Below are positions 25,150 through 37,311 of a stretch of 64,000 nucleotides of DNA, piece after piece. The DNA is from Eudorina sp. 2006-703-Eu-15 (lineage: Eukaryota > Chlorophyta > Chlorophyceae > Chlamydomonadales > Volvocaceae): NCBI GenBank assembly GCA_003117195.1, contig BDSI01000038.1:310001-374000 (forward strand), given 5' to 3'. Both the position numbers and the translations under genes were made by a program. The first letter of the stretch is position 1. Every line of letters begins with the position of its first letter. The notes beneath the pieces were generated by a model. It ran no database searches. It was given only the letters and a program-made list of their open reading frames with translations, and was not told where the DNA came from.

Positions 25150-25227
25150 GGGCCTGCTGGGGCTTGCCCTGGTATACACCGCTGATCCCTTTGGGGTCCG
25201 CTGTAACGTTCATTCGTTCATTCATTA
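25150..25227 (+). repeat. LINE 3' end with (ATTC)n tail
   Basis: The segment ends CCTTTGGGGTCCGCTGTAAC and is followed directly by CGTTCATTCGTTCATTCATT, a tetranucleotide tail. The core matches the minus-strand copy at 51-105. The other subfamily in this window ends in an AT-rich trinucleotide tail, so at least two tail types exist. Confidence 0.7.
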
Positions 25228-25689
25228 CATCTCCGCAGGAAAACGCTGCGGTAAGCGAAGAGCGAGCAAAACCGCTAATCCAATGACCCAGGCACGCAGC
25301 GGGGTGTTACTATTTTGAGTCGCAAACGCGGCACAATAAGGGCGCACCGGACGTATTAGGTTCAACAAAAGGAAAGTCGCCCACATAAGCACCGTATAGG
25401 CCAGCAACCAGCACGCGGAAACCGCCGAGCGTCAATCGCGCAACACAGGACCCCATCGGAGATCCCGACAAAACTGGATGCCCATCCGCGACGCGGCATC
25501 CCTAGGTCGTGCTGTTTTTCTGTGACCGATCGGTCGTGGGTCCATTAGCCACGTCGGGCCCCTGGTCGGCCATGGACATTTTGGTGAGGGTCTGATTTGA
25601 AACATGCCATCCAAAGCACCGAACGCCCTCTCGGGTCAATGAGCTATCTGGATCATGGGACCAACCTGACGGCTGCCGAGCTGCATTAG

Positions 25690-26330
25690 GACGCCCCGAC
25701 CACTGTGTGTGCACCGTTAACAGCATACGACACGCGACGACTTGTCCCGATGAGGGCCGCGCGGTCCAGGGCAACGGACGGTAACCCGCGGCAAACGGTC
25801 GTTGCTGAAGGGATGTCCGCACGGCGGGCGACGGCGGGTTTTTGGAGCCGGCTCTACGTCTTCGCAGAGCTAGGCAAGCCGAGGATGGGTTGGTCGGAGG
25901 TGTGGGACTACGCACCCCATCTTGAAAGTGCAGGATGACCGTCTAATGTGCCGTGGCCGTGGACAGCCAGGCCAGGATAACAAGCCGACGTCCAGTGGCC
26001 GCAGGGTGCTGGGCCGCAAGGGGACGGGGCGATTGTGTGATATCTAGACCATTGGAGCCCTTGCTAGGGCATGGAGGTACTAGACCCGATTGGGCCGTCC
26101 GGGTAGGTCCCCGATGGTGGCTCGCGAGCCCCCGTCGCCTTCCAAGACTACGGACCACCACCGGCGACGAGATCCGGTCTTGGCTGGGGTGGTGGTTCGC
26201 TAATTGGGGCGCCCCGGTGGCCAACTCCCCCTGAGGGGGCTTTATCCCTGGCTATGGATGGTCCTCAAGGACGGGGTGATTTCCTGGTAGAGTGAGTGCT
26301 GGGTGTGCTTCGGTGCACTTGTGACGGCAT
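25690..26330 (+). mobile_element. Decayed LINE, C-terminal ORF2 region and 3' UTR
   Basis: Plus-strand frames encode ARRATAGFWSRLYVFAELG, matching AARRAVADFWSRLYDFAELG in the copy at 38.4-40.0 kb, followed by APHLESAG against THPILKVQDG. The 3' UTR then aligns over about 250 bp: CTCGCGAGCCCCCGT, GGTGGTTCGCTAAT and the CGGTGCACTTG block occur in the same order at 26110-26325 and at 39697-39900. Frameshifts and stops break the coding part, so it is a dead copy. It lacks the terminal GGTCCGCTGTAAC end, so the element may be truncated at both ends. Confidence 0.72.
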
Positions 26331-27990
26331 CCAAACAAACGCATCAGCAGTCACACAATGGTGCGAACGCCCGCGGCGCTACGTAGCCCAGCAGCAGAGG
26401 ACTGAGAGGATTCGGCGGCCGGCGCCGTGCATGTCAATGCGTGGCAAACCCATGCACTGCATTCCATACCGTCAAGCCGTCCTCGGTGTCCTGTCGGCAT
26501 GGGCAGACGCTGGGCGCATTACAAACGGCGCCAGCCCCTGTCGCATCCGCTTGCTGGCGATCGAGCGCTCCGTGGGTATCGTTGTTGTCCGCTGTGCTGG
26601 TAAGGCGGTGTTGGCAAGCCACCAAGGCTCACAGCTACCGAATTCGGCACATGCGAAACCTCAAAAGGTTTCACATCGGCCTTGTGGCGCATCGAGTCTA
26701 GGAACCATCCCGGCTGCGCCTGCGCAGAAGTTGCTTCGGATTCCAAGCTGGCATCGAAGCAGGTTGGCGCTAGCCCGCAGGCTCCCCAGGCCGAGTCAGA
26801 TTGCTTGCTTACAATCTAGGCCGTGCCCTGCCTTGCAGGTCGCGATCTCCACACTCACATTTCACAACTGTCGTCGTCTCCCAATGCCAACCCATGTCGT
26901 CAGCGGAAACCCTTTTGCAAAGATGGCAAGTGCCACAAATTCTGACACACTCCATGCCATCCGATTGTCCCTGCGCGAACTGCAACACACGGCATGTAAC
27001 CTCTCACAATTACAACTGCCGGAAGCTACCTGTACCCCGCATTCAAGAGGTAGAGCCAGCCACCGAAAGCGCAATAGCCTACCCAGCAACGCTCAGAACA
27101 ACTTGTATCGAGATCATAAACCTGCTTCAGTGCAGTCGCACCTCCGGCTCTCGCCTATGTATGTACCGTGTCGCGCGGCGCCCGCACCACATTCTGAAGC
27201 ATCGTACTGTGCGGTCAGGGAGCAACACAGCACGCATTCAACTTCCCAATGAACCCCAACCAGATGGCAACACTGTCACTGCGTCCAATGCGATAAACGA
27301 TGCGACATGGCTGGCAGACAGCGGGTCGCGTAGTACGGCATACGCTCGGCCCCGCGGACCCTTGCGGAGCACCATTTCGCCCTTGCCTGTCTCTATGTAC
27401 AAATTCCGGCTAGCCATCCATGCCCGGCAAGCTGCACGCGGGCCACCGCGCCGCGAATAAATAAATGAAGAATGAATTTGGCCCCATAGTGTTTGCAAGG
27501 CGCGCACTTACACGGTACCGTGAAACTTGGCACGGTACGACGGTGCTAGACATACCAGCGCCGAACGCCTCATCGCCCGCAAAGCCTGCGCGTACACCGG
27601 CCCGCAGCATACAGAGACGGCAATGCATGGCGCATACAAAAGCTAATCACGACCAACGCACGTGCGCAAAATGCCTCGTACTGGCAGGCGAACCCTCAGA
27701 CTCACGTGTCCCTTCCCGCTTGCTGGTCGTTGTGCCGAAGGGTTGATCCGATGACCCTTTTGGCGCTGCGCCTGAATCCGAGCGCCGGCACCGCCAGAAA
27801 GGGCCCGCGCCTCACTCCAATGGCTTCCTCACGCAACTGGGCGCATTGCACAGGGCAGCGCCCTCTCCTTACGAGCTATGAATTGGCGTCCATGCGCTGA
27901 CAGTCGGCCTGTAAGGCTGTAGGGTGCCACCGGCCGCTGACGGTGGGCACGCATACCCGAGTCTCCAGGGCCCGGTGATAGCCCACCGAA

Positions 27991-30900
27991 TTATTCCGTG
28001 CCGGTATCCTCCACGTTTCGCTGGGCCTCCTCCATAAAACGTCCGTAGCTGCTGGCATACCATTTCCGAAAGGCGGTCCATCGCACGACGCCGCTCCCTT
28101 CCTCGTCAATCGCTTTGAACATCCCTGAAGGGGGTGTAGGGGTGATCGTTCAGCAAGGTCTTTGCTTACGTGTGCGCCTGAACCACGAGTGCAGGATCAT
28201 GGCATGCCGGTCGACTGCGCAACCCGTGGTTTCCCTCGGTGGTGAGACGCGCCGCGTTGGATGAGCAGAGTGCTCACACGGTACAGCGGCACGATGCGTC
28301 GATATTGGCCAAGAGCGGTAATGGCAGACGTAGCGCCACGCGTGGCGGTCGCTGTCTTGCCGTGCGGCTGCAACATCGCACAACGGATCAAATGCCGAAT
28401 TGGTACCGGGACGACGAGGCATGTGCCCCGTCAAGCTCTTTTCAAGTTGAAGACGGCCCCTATGCTAGAACCCGGGTAGCACCTTGCCAGCCAGACGGCA
28501 AAACACGCGACCTGCAACGCATTCACCCGGACCCGCAGCGGGGCGCCGTGACCGCACCCGTCTTACCCTTCGCCTCCTCCTTGGTATGCCCTGCGGTCAA
28601 CCGGACGCGGCAGTTGGGCACCGTCAAGCGGGTCCAGACCGGCGGAGTGAGCAATGGCAGGTTTGAACACGTTGAGAAAATGACAAACAGCCCAGACACA
28701 CCCAACCCGGCGACAAATGGTGTGATGGTGTGCACGAGAGCGACATGCCACCTCAGCTGCCTTGGACGATATGGGCCAGGGGCGATACCGGTATACTGCA
28801 GCACCGTGCGACATCGCAGCGCACACGGATGACGTACAGCCACATCACAGCGTTGGTGTCGCCGACATCCCCGCTGACATCCTCAGTCAGGACCACGATA
28901 TAGACAGCGTGTGTGAAGGGGGCATGAGCTCGCTGTCTTGAGCAAAAGCGCATGCATTGCGCTCGACGGCCGCCAAACTGCCAGCCGCTTGCTTCCCAGC
29001 AAGCTGCGCTGTGTCCATCGTCCATCCGGCGACAAAGACCTCCAGCGCATGAACCCGCACTGCCGACCTCCCGGCCGCATATCTCCCCGACCGGCTGGTG
29101 CACCCCCCAACCACAGGCCCTCCAGCAAGTCCTTACCTGTGAGCTCCATGGCGCTCACAAACTCCTCCTCGTCCAGCTCCCCCCGTTGGTCATCGTCAAA
29201 TACCGAGAACACGCCCTGCCGCATGATGAGGAAGACACAGGGCGCATCGCCTCAGTCAGCGTTCGGTGGGGCAACTTGGGCCGCGTTGACAGCAACCCCC
29301 TAGGAGCGCACCGAGGCCGGCCGGTCCGATAGCTATGCCGACGCAAAACCCCGGACGCTGGGGAAATCCTTGGCCGTTTGCCGTCGCCTGACTCCCCCCA
29401 ACACGCATGCACCTGCCTGTATCTCCGCTAACAGCTTGTCGTTAGCTGCCGCCTCTGCCGCGGCCGCCGCCAGGCGCGACTTGCGACTTGCGGACATGGC
29501 CTGCAGCGTCCGCAGGTCGGCGGGAGAGGCCTCCGGGTACAGCGCCTGCGGAGAACGGTCACATGACATAGCGGATGAGAACCGCATTCATGGCTGCACA
29601 GGGGAGCCAGCGACTTCATTTGGGTTCGTCACTCGACGTCATCTCTTACGACGCGCCGGGGTAGTTTCACATACCTTAAGGAGCTGCGGGAAGGTAACCA
29701 TGCCGGTGCGGCCTCTGCCCTCTATGGCTCGGAATATCGATGTGAGGAAGGGCAACAGGCCAGGCTGTGTGCGCGTGAAGTAACGGCGCAGGTCCGCTAT
29801 GCTGACCCGCCCATCACGGTCGGCGTCCATCTCCGCCCACACCTGGCCCAGCTCACGGACCATGGGCCGGCTGCAAAGCCGGAAGGCCGACAGCGCATTG
29901 GTTAGGACACAACGGTGGTGGGGGAGGGCGCCGGTGCAGACCGCGGCAAAGGCGAAGTCGCGTGAGGGCGTTCAGTGTGAGGGCGCGGCCGCGGAAAGGC
30001 AAAGCAGCAGACTAACCAGAACGTCGGGATTAGGATGCCATCGGAACACGAACCGCCACGCAGCTCATCATCATGCCTATGTGTTCAGCACATGCCGTCC
30101 TGCTCATTCTCTCCCAAACCCATTGCCCGCAACAGCCGAAGCGGGCACACTCACGTGACGACCTGGACCTTAAACGCCTCCGTCTTTGCAACGCAGTTCA
30201 GACGATTTGAACCCGGGACCACATGGATCCGGGGCACGCGCTCCGCCAGCCGCATCTCCAGCTCTTTCTCCTCGCGCAGGGAGCTGCACATGCAGCATCC
30301 GGCAAGCGGGGCGCAGAACCAAACCCACGCATTCACATGCAGGCAGCGGGACGTTCCCTCATGCGCTTGTGCAGAGTTGGACAGCGCCACCGTTGAACGT
30401 GTGCTTGGTTCAACGTGACTTTTCATAGTATGCATACAAGCATCATTAGAGGTCCGTATGAAAAATGGTGCAAGACAGTCACTATGATGTCTGCATTAAA
30501 ATCGTTAACCGCACGACTTGAGATCATAACGCAGTAAGGCCGATCGATTCGCGAAAGCGGTTGTAGCACGCACTCCAACGTTGCTCTCGGCCGCCATGAA
30601 GAACCGCCGCAACGTATATGTGCTAGTGCACCCTACCCTCGCGCACCTGAGCCGCTGCATGACCACCTGAAGAGGCCGGAAAGGGCACGGCATTGCGGCA
30701 GCAGAATCAGACGAACATCATTCACATGCAGCAGGCGTGCACATGGATTCGCATGTCAAGCTCAACATACCGCCACATATCAATCGGCAGTCCGGCCTTG
30801 GCGGAGGCTGCGGGAGAGATCTGCGTGAACCCAAAGCGCTCTCGAAAGGCGCCCGATACGGCATCTCACCACTCACCTCCGTGAACTCCTGCAGAGTGAC

Positions 30901-31020
30901 CGTCCCACGTGACGCGCGATCCAGGGACTTGAAAAGCGCATCGACCGACTTGGCGCTCACGCCCCCTGCGCACGGCATGGCCCAACATGCGCCGACGAAG
31001 AAAGGCTCATAATCGTTCAT
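27991..31020 (-). CDS. EF-hand calcium-binding protein (7 exons, 276 aa)
   Basis: Exons in transcript order: 31020-30877, 30666-30647, 30283-30155, 29870-29675, 29545-29417, 29215-29137, 28124-27991. Four EF-hand-like units are visible. Residues 34-45 are degenerate (LDRASRGTVTLQEF). Residues 113-124 are canonical (DADRDGRVSIAD). Residues 213-224 are near-canonical (DDDQRGELDEEE). Residues 239-250 are degenerate (IDEEGSGVVRW). Between the second and third lies an Ala/Lys/Glu-rich helix (residues 170-205). Exon 2 is a 20-nt microexon with clean splice sites. Intron 5 uses a GC donor. The spacing between the last two hands is short, so a small exon may be missing from the 1-kb final intron. Specific role unknown; it is not calmodulin or centrin. 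The start at 31020 is the first in-frame ATG of an open exon and could be internal. Confidence 0.72.
30647..30666 (-). other. 20-nt microexon of the EF-hand gene
   Basis: On the minus strand the segment is bounded by CCTCTTCAG and GTGCGCGAG, good acceptor and donor sites. It encodes VVMQRL plus two bases of the next codon. The upstream exon ends in phase 0 and the downstream exon needs phase 2 input, so a 20-nt exon is what the frame requires. Without it exons 1 and 3 do not join in frame. Confidence 0.65.
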
Positions 31021-31968
31021 GACCACAGGTACGGTATTGCATCGTATGATGCAGACGCAAGCTGAGGATGTTCGCGTTGTGTGTGGGGTGCCGGGGTTAC
31101 GGTTGACGTGCCAGGTGTCACTCCACTGCGGCCCACGGTAGCACGGTCCGGACCCCCCCACAGCTGCCGATTATCGATTGCAACTGCAAATTGGTGTAGC
31201 AACTTCAATTACCTAATACGATTTGCCCTGCCAAGCCCAAGTCATGAACCTCTCGTCTCGGTAATGCATATGTAACGTCGAGGGCCTTGCACCGTCCGAA
31301 TTCCGTCCAAGGCTACCCGCAGAGTTAGCAATGCTTTTACTAAGTTGTCTTGTGTTTTCACCATGAAGGGCGACAGGGTAACGCACCTTCGACCGTGGAG
31401 GAGAAGAAAGTATAGAGGGTTGTCCATGTCATTCCCGCATCGATACTGCAGCCGGATGACTTTGCCACCGCGGCGAAAGCCTGGAGTAAAAACAACGCAC
31501 ATCGTCGCGAAGCTGCACTCTAGCTGGTGGCATTCCAGGAACCGCACCTCTCTGCAAGCATCTCTCCATGGTTCAATATCTTCGTAGCCAGGGAGTTTTC
31601 CAAGAGCATGCTCAAAAAGGCATCGAAGGGCACTGTTAAGAGTTCCCATGACATCAGAGCGAACACGTCTACGTCATGCAGCAAGCTTACGAAACTCAAG
31701 CTGAGGCATGTTGCTATTCATGCGATGGATGGGGAGTAGAGGGAACAGAGAGCGTTAGGGGGCACGGTTAGGGGGCCAAGTACGGTACCGTACTAGATGC
31801 CTGCCTGAAAAAAAGAAAGGCCTTCTTGGGATGAAGTAATATCGCGTTCATTTAATAGCTGTGAAAGTCAAGTGATTGCCCACTTAAAACTGCCTTCTAT
31901 TTTATGTCGGCGATGAGGCAGTGTCGCTCTGTATAACGCATCCAGGAGCCGTCGGTACAGCCGTAGGC
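31021..31968. other. Divergent promoter region between the EF-hand and cyclin genes
   Basis: The two start codons face away from each other across 948 bp. A minus-strand open frame at 31242-31649 has no recognised domain; its best donor (31387) leaves phase 2 and no downstream exon accepts it convincingly. I treat the stretch as a shared regulatory region and see no definite motif. Confidence 0.5.
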
Positions 31969-34276
31969 ATGGAGAATAGGCCTGTCAGCCCGAGCGCCAG
32001 CGATGTGCCTTTCAGCTCTCAGGTTCCGCGCTATGGCCCTGTGACCGAGCGTTCCAAGCAAGAAGTGAGTTGATTTCCCGCGCATTGCCTCTCTATAGAC
32101 TTGAAGCAGTACATATATATGTATTTTAGTAGGTATTGGCGGTGATATCCTCTATCTGTCCTTGACTGATCACGCATGACATATCGCCGACCAGAGCTAC
32201 GGCGATTCGGAGCCTGTCCTATTTCATTCGAGCACTTCCTACGATCATGGCAGCTTGAAGTGCGATGAGGATGCGGCCAGTTTGGAGGTTCACGTCCCTT
32301 GCCATCGGGACTCTCCGGGAGGTTTCACCATCGCTTCCGGACGGATGAACGCCGATTTTAATGCTGATGACACGCGCGACGTGATTAGGTGAGACAGGTG
32401 ATAACGTTCATCAGGGGAATTGATGGCGCTTGTACTTGCGATACGGTTGGCAGAAGGTTTGTTGCGTTTTTGTTCAATTTTTGCTTGTTTGGCATGTCGG
32501 TAAATGTAACCCATTGAAATTTGTGCAAGGTTTTGATCGTAGGTTCGCTTTTGATGAGGGTAAGCCATTTAAAAACTCGTCCACGCTGCGCAATGGGATT
32601 GCGATGGGTTTTTGACAAATTTAAAATGTTTTAACGACTGCTGTTTGCGGCAGTGTTTTCCGGAGCGTTTGATCACTTTGCTTGCACCCAAGACTTCGGG
32701 GTCATGCCAGCGGCTTGGGCGGCATATCGTTCGACAGTAATGCAGGTTTCTTGCTGGAATAATGCATTCAGGAACGAACTGTCCAAGCTCGAAGAGCTCC
32801 GTTACATGCCAGAGCTGCAGGACGCGAAGTATTTTGCGGACCGCAACCGTCCTCGTCTTATCAGCTGGCTTGTCCAAGTGGTGACCGCATTAGATCTCAC
32901 TCGGGAAACGCTCCACTGTGCCGTGTCCCTCCTGGACCGCTTCATCTCTGGCACGGAGGTAGGCTTCAGCCTAACCACTGCCATGTAGTCATCGTAATGC
33001 GAAAACACCCTCCTATTGGTTACAACCACAGGCTCACCCTCCGGAGCCTGTCCTGCAGCTATTGGCACTGGGCTGCCTTAGCACAGCTGCTAAACATGAG
33101 GAGGTGAGCGTGATTGGTGTAGCTTTCCGTATAGAGGTTGTCTTTTGAGATGACAGTGATCTCGCTCTACTAAACACAGTTTTCTCATGTGGGGTTGTAT
33201 CGCTTCTGTTTCAGGTGGCACAGCGCAGTCCCGACGAGTGGGTCAGCTTGGCCGTTGATAACGATCGGCGCTTGCTGTACGAGGTATGCAAGGGGTTCGT
33301 ACGCCTTCAGGGTCATGTGTTTTAGGGCGAATGACAAGGTTTGGGCACTGTCTGTTGTGCGGAACGGTCTCTTTTCGTTCATCTTCTCGCCAGGCGGCCT
33401 CGTGACGGCAGGGCACGCAATGGCGGGATACCTACACAAACAAAACAGGCCCTAACCCTTGAGGCATACATGACTTGCTCGGAAGCCCCTGAATGTGTAT
33501 TAGTATCCAGAGGTTGCTTTGGGCGAACTGTATTGAGAAACGTACTACTGGGTATCTGCGTCGCAGCTCATGGACCTGCACCGCATGGAATGGCTACTAA
33601 TGGAGACGGTGGAGTGGCGAGTGCGGGTGCCGAACACGTTCGTGTTTTTGCGGCACTACCACTCGGTGCTGGAGTACCGCGGATTGATACCAGCCGATCC
33701 TTCCGTCGCCATATCCTTCAGGGCGTGCGCGGAAATGATGGCGGTAAGCTGCATACTCAGTCTCAGGGCGCGAAGTGACATACCCAGGCAAACATGAAGT
33801 AATGGGTCAAACCGGATTGGCTTGGATGCGCCGACCGACACAGTTTATGCTTGTCGGAAGTACGCGTCATTACATTTGCTCTCGCTGACTTATAAATGCA
33901 TTGGATAAACGCGAAATTCCAACCGTCTCTGCAGGAGGTGTCGATGCTGTACAGCGAGTTCCTCATGTTTGGCTACAGTACGGTCGCCGTGGCGTGCCTA
34001 ACGCTGGCGCAGTGGTCCTGCCAGTGCACAGTGGCGGCCGGCGTGCAGCTGGACGGGTTTCCAGATCCAACTGTGGAAGGCGCACGCAGTGTGGTCTCAG
34101 AGCTGGCGGCATTTGCCGCACTGGAGCCGTCGTACATCGCACCCGGGCTTGGGCGCTGCGTCGAGCTCATGAGCCACCTGTATCGTTTGATCACGGGTTG
34201 GGGACCATGGGGCGGTCCGTCAGGCTCCGAGCTCGGGCTGCTGGCTCCTGTTGTATCTCGCTACCAGCACAAGTGA
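31969..34276 (+). CDS. Cyclin (7 exons, 378 aa)
   Basis: Exons: 31969-32064, 32195-32388, 32772-32958, 33032-33103, 33215-33283, 33567-33743, 33935-34276. Residues 1-96 are a Ser-rich, probably disordered N-terminus (MENRPVSPSASDV). The cyclin box begins near residue 97. Exon 3 carries YMPELQDAKYFADRNRP then LISWLVQVV and VSLLDRFIS, the classic first helices of A/B-type cyclins (compare WLVEV...YIDRFLS). Exons 4 and 6-7 supply later helices (LLALGCLSTAAKHEE, EMMAEVSMLYSEFLMF, STVAVACLTLAQW). Role: activates a cyclin-dependent kinase. The subgroup (A, B or an algal AB type) cannot be fixed from sight, and no destruction box is obvious. The final exon could splice further downstream, but the stop at 34276 gives a natural end. 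Confidence 0.85.
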
Positions 34277-36571
34277 GGCGAATATACTAAGCGACACGAA
34301 GGAGCGCTGGTTGCGTGCATTAGGCGCCACTGCGCCTGCGGTGGAACAGATTGCACCCTGACGGAAAGCAAAGGCGCAAGGCGGCGTCTGGAAGCCTCGG
34401 AGCGAGGGGTGCGTTGCTGCGCTGGAGGGCTCTTCGTGCTGGTCTGATGCTGTCTGATGTTGATGGTGCCACCTTGTGAACCGCCGCCGCGGCAGGATAG
34501 CGGTCGCGCTGCACGATTTTGTGCGACTTTCGTGCGCTACCGTCAGGCACCAAGAACATTTCTCGTGCATTTTCTCTATTCAACGCGTTGATGCTTGGGC
34601 CGTCTGCTCTCTGGATTTGCAGGCAACAATTCGCAATTGCGTTTTTTTGCGTTGCTAGTCTGAGATTCGGACGATGACCATGCAGGATGAGTGTGATGCG
34701 GACTCTTGCAATCATGTGCCTGTGTTCCCAGGTGGGGGTGGTGCCCAGTGCATTAATGGGGAACTTTGATGTACCTGATGGGAATTCGAATGTGCGGATC
34801 ATGGGTGCAGGATTGGAGCGCTTGCGGGCTGCATGCCTGAACACTTGTCTCAGGAATAGCAACAGGGTAGGGGCAGTCGAGCACCTAGACAGTTGAATTG
34901 CGCGCGAGTAGCTATTGGTACCGTTTTAGCGTATGGAGCTTGTTGTTGTTGTGGAGGATCCCCTTGGTAAGCGGTACGGGGAGCAAGGAATGCTGTACCT
35001 AATGGGACGTCGAGGCCGCCGTGGCTGGCGGGCGTTGTCTGCTGAAGTTGTCTTCGAATGAGCGCATAGCTGTCCCACAGAACGCTTGCGCCCAAGGCTG
35101 GGGTCAAGTTAAGCGACGAGCTGTTTGCCTCTGTATTGGTTGTGTGGCAGGCAGTGTAGGACGTAGTTATGATGGTCATCAGCGCATGTTTGTTGGGCTG
35201 TGTTGAACGTCTGGTACTCAGTCGAGTCCCTTGAGTAGAAATTCACGTATGCCGGCAGGTGGGCATTACGTTACCGGGCGGGTATGTCGGCCAGTTTTGT
35301 TGTGGTGAGCCACGGTGTATTCTGGCCAAGAGAGATCCTGCATCCGCAAAACAGGTAACTGTTGCCAGATTGCGGCAGGTATGCAGTGGGTATGGCAAAA
35401 CATTGCATGATATCTCTCTTTGGCCGGGGTTGTAGCTGTTGGCTTCGGTCGGTTGGCATGCGAACGAGCGAAAGCACGTTTCGTCTTTCCTGCGAAGGGG
35501 TGTGACTTCGGTTTCGGTTGGCTTTGGGAAGCAGTACATCCAGTTGAACGCTCTTTCCTGAGGGTGTGCGGGGCCCTCTGTTGCATGTATGCGTTTCGTT
35601 AATGCTGATCCTGTTCGCCGTTGGATAAGTTGCTTCCGAGGTGAACAGGCTTTTGGACGGCGCGGCGATTGTATGACCGTTTCTGGTCGCCGTCGCCAAT
35701 TTTCGGTTCAGTTAATGGTTGAGGTCGTTTGAAAGCGTAGTTGGCACTAACCGCTGAAACCTTCACCGATTAGCAAGGTCAGATTGGGACCGTATGGATC
35801 TTGAAGTCTGTGGAGGGGGATCTGACTGTCGAATGCATGGTGCTCGAATGTCACGGTGCAATTGCATGGCCGAGGCAACCTGTCTCGTTGCATGATGTGA
35901 CAAAGGTCACTGGACGATCGACGTTCAACATGCCCTGTGCAGGAGGCAGTCACGCAAGGGCGGGGATGATTGTCTTGGTGGCAAACTGTGTTTGATACTC
36001 TGCCAGCAGTAGGATCATTCTGTACGGGTGTCGTAGGTTTACGTCTCCTGAATTCGTAGAGGGGTGCAGATGCGTTAGCCCTGCCTGGGGATGGGACGTG
36101 AGTGTAGTTGTCTGGCGATCAACACAATGTAACTCGCACCCTGTGACTATGGTCGCGTACTTAGACGCGTTCCTCGATGCAGATCCAGTCGTCCGTTCGG
36201 GCCTACCCCTGCTGCCAACCTTGGGGATGAGGGGCTACACAAAACACCGCAAGTTGACCGGGGCGGCCAGCATGTTGTACGGCGTCCCTATTTCCCAAGG
36301 ACAAAAGTGGAATCCTGAGCTCCGATGCTTTCCATGGTGTGACGTGCCATTGCGCCGGCGAGATGGAGCAGCGAAAGACCGAAGGTTGCGTTGAAGTCAT
36401 GGTGTACAATTAAGGAATATCGTGCACGTCAACGATCGTACGGGCATTCAATTACAAACTACCAACCGTCATCTGCAACAACAAGGAAATGAGATAATTT
36501 CATAGCATATTACTTTTATGATATCAACTTGTGCAGTCTCTGGTCGTTCCCAAATGCTTCAGTCTTGTTAA
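34277..36571. other. Intergenic region between cyclin and TRAPPC1
   Basis: About 2.3 kb. Open frames on both strands are short, overlapping and without domains. I see no tRNA, no LINE tail and no long tandem repeat here. The AT content rises toward 36.4-36.6 kb just upstream of TRAPPC1, where its promoter should lie. Confidence 0.5.
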
Positions 36572-37311
36572 ATGGGTTGCTTCAACATTTACATATTTAA
36601 TCGTCAAGGAACCTGCATTTACTACCATGAATGGTTTCGTCCTAAGTCCGTAAAGCAGGGCGCGGGCACTCTCCAAGACGACCAAAAGCAGATGTTCGGG
36701 CTTTTCTGGACGTTGAGCAACTTCTGCGCAACGATGGACCCTAAAGAGTAGGTTCTTGAAACCTCGTTCCTTCAGGTTTGGCTATGCCGTAATGGAGGAC
36801 GCCCTCCCGCGACAGTCAGAGTAAACCACAGCTCGGGACACCGAGGAAAATTGGCCAAGGGTGCAAATTCAGGAGCTTCACGACAAACAGCTATAAGTGC
36901 AACTTCCTGGAGGTTCCCTCTGGAATCAAGGTATCGGCCCTTGGGTCTTGGCTGTGTCGTGCGGTGTGGTGCTGACCAACACGTTCCTCCGCAGCTGGTT
37001 CTGAACACCCACCGGGAGGCTCCAGACCTTACGGATGTACTGCAGGCACTGTATGACGACATTTTCGTGGAGTACGTTGTGAAGAACCCGCTGTACGTGC
37101 CGGGGCAGGCCTTCCAGTGAGTGCCATGATTCATCGTGCTTCGTGCCGCCTGGTAGCGGGACCACCGTGTCCGAGCACAGCCATGTCGAAAGGGTTAACA
37201 CGCCACTGTCTCCCACCGTGCAGGTCGGAGCAGTTCGTTAACGCTCTGAACGCTTTCCTCCGCCAGAATGGACTACTGCAACAACAGCAAATCATGCAGG
37301 CCGCCATGTGA
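36572..37311 (+). CDS. TRAPPC1: TRAPP complex subunit 1 (Bet5/TRAPPC1), 4 exons, 166 aa
   Basis: Exons: 36572-36747, 36816-36930, 36995-37116, 37224-37311. The protein begins MGCFNIYIFNRQGTCIYYHE, the longin-like beta strands of Bet5, continues through KQMFGLFWTLSNF and PRKIGQGCKFRSFTTNSYK, and reaches VPSGIK joined to LVLNTHR and YVVKNPLYVPGQAF in exon 3. These match plant and animal TRAPPC1 in order. TRAPPC1 is part of the core that acts as a Rab/Ypt1 exchange factor in ER-Golgi vesicle tethering. All introns are canonical and 64-107 nt long. The C-terminus has a short Gln-rich extension (LLQQQQIMQAAM). The first TGTAA downstream of the stop is at 37781, inside a LINE tail. Confidence 0.9.

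Larger units (their letters stand above)
24153..27990. other. Intergenic region with LINE remnants
   Basis: No host gene is recognised in this 3.8 kb. The first 250 bases on the minus strand remain open in frame with the CYFIP-like gene and may hold its missing 5' exon or UTR. Two LINE pieces lie at about 25.15-25.23 and 25.69-26.33 kb (listed separately). The long plus-strand frame at 26296-27252 and its neighbours have no domain, no codon bias and no splice-supported extension. Positions 27458-27475 are an ATAAATAAATGAA-type simple stretch. Confidence 0.5.

Noticed and set aside
26296..27460. Two long overlapping plus-strand frames of 318 and 219 residues.
   Set aside because: No domain, no codon bias and no family resemblance; they overlap in different frames in GC-rich DNA near LINE remnants.
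31242..31649. A 135-residue minus-strand frame upstream of the EF-hand gene as a possible first exon.
   Set aside because: Its donor at 31387 leaves phase 2 and I found no acceptor chain that reaches the EF-hand exon in frame. The ATG at 31020 gives a complete model.
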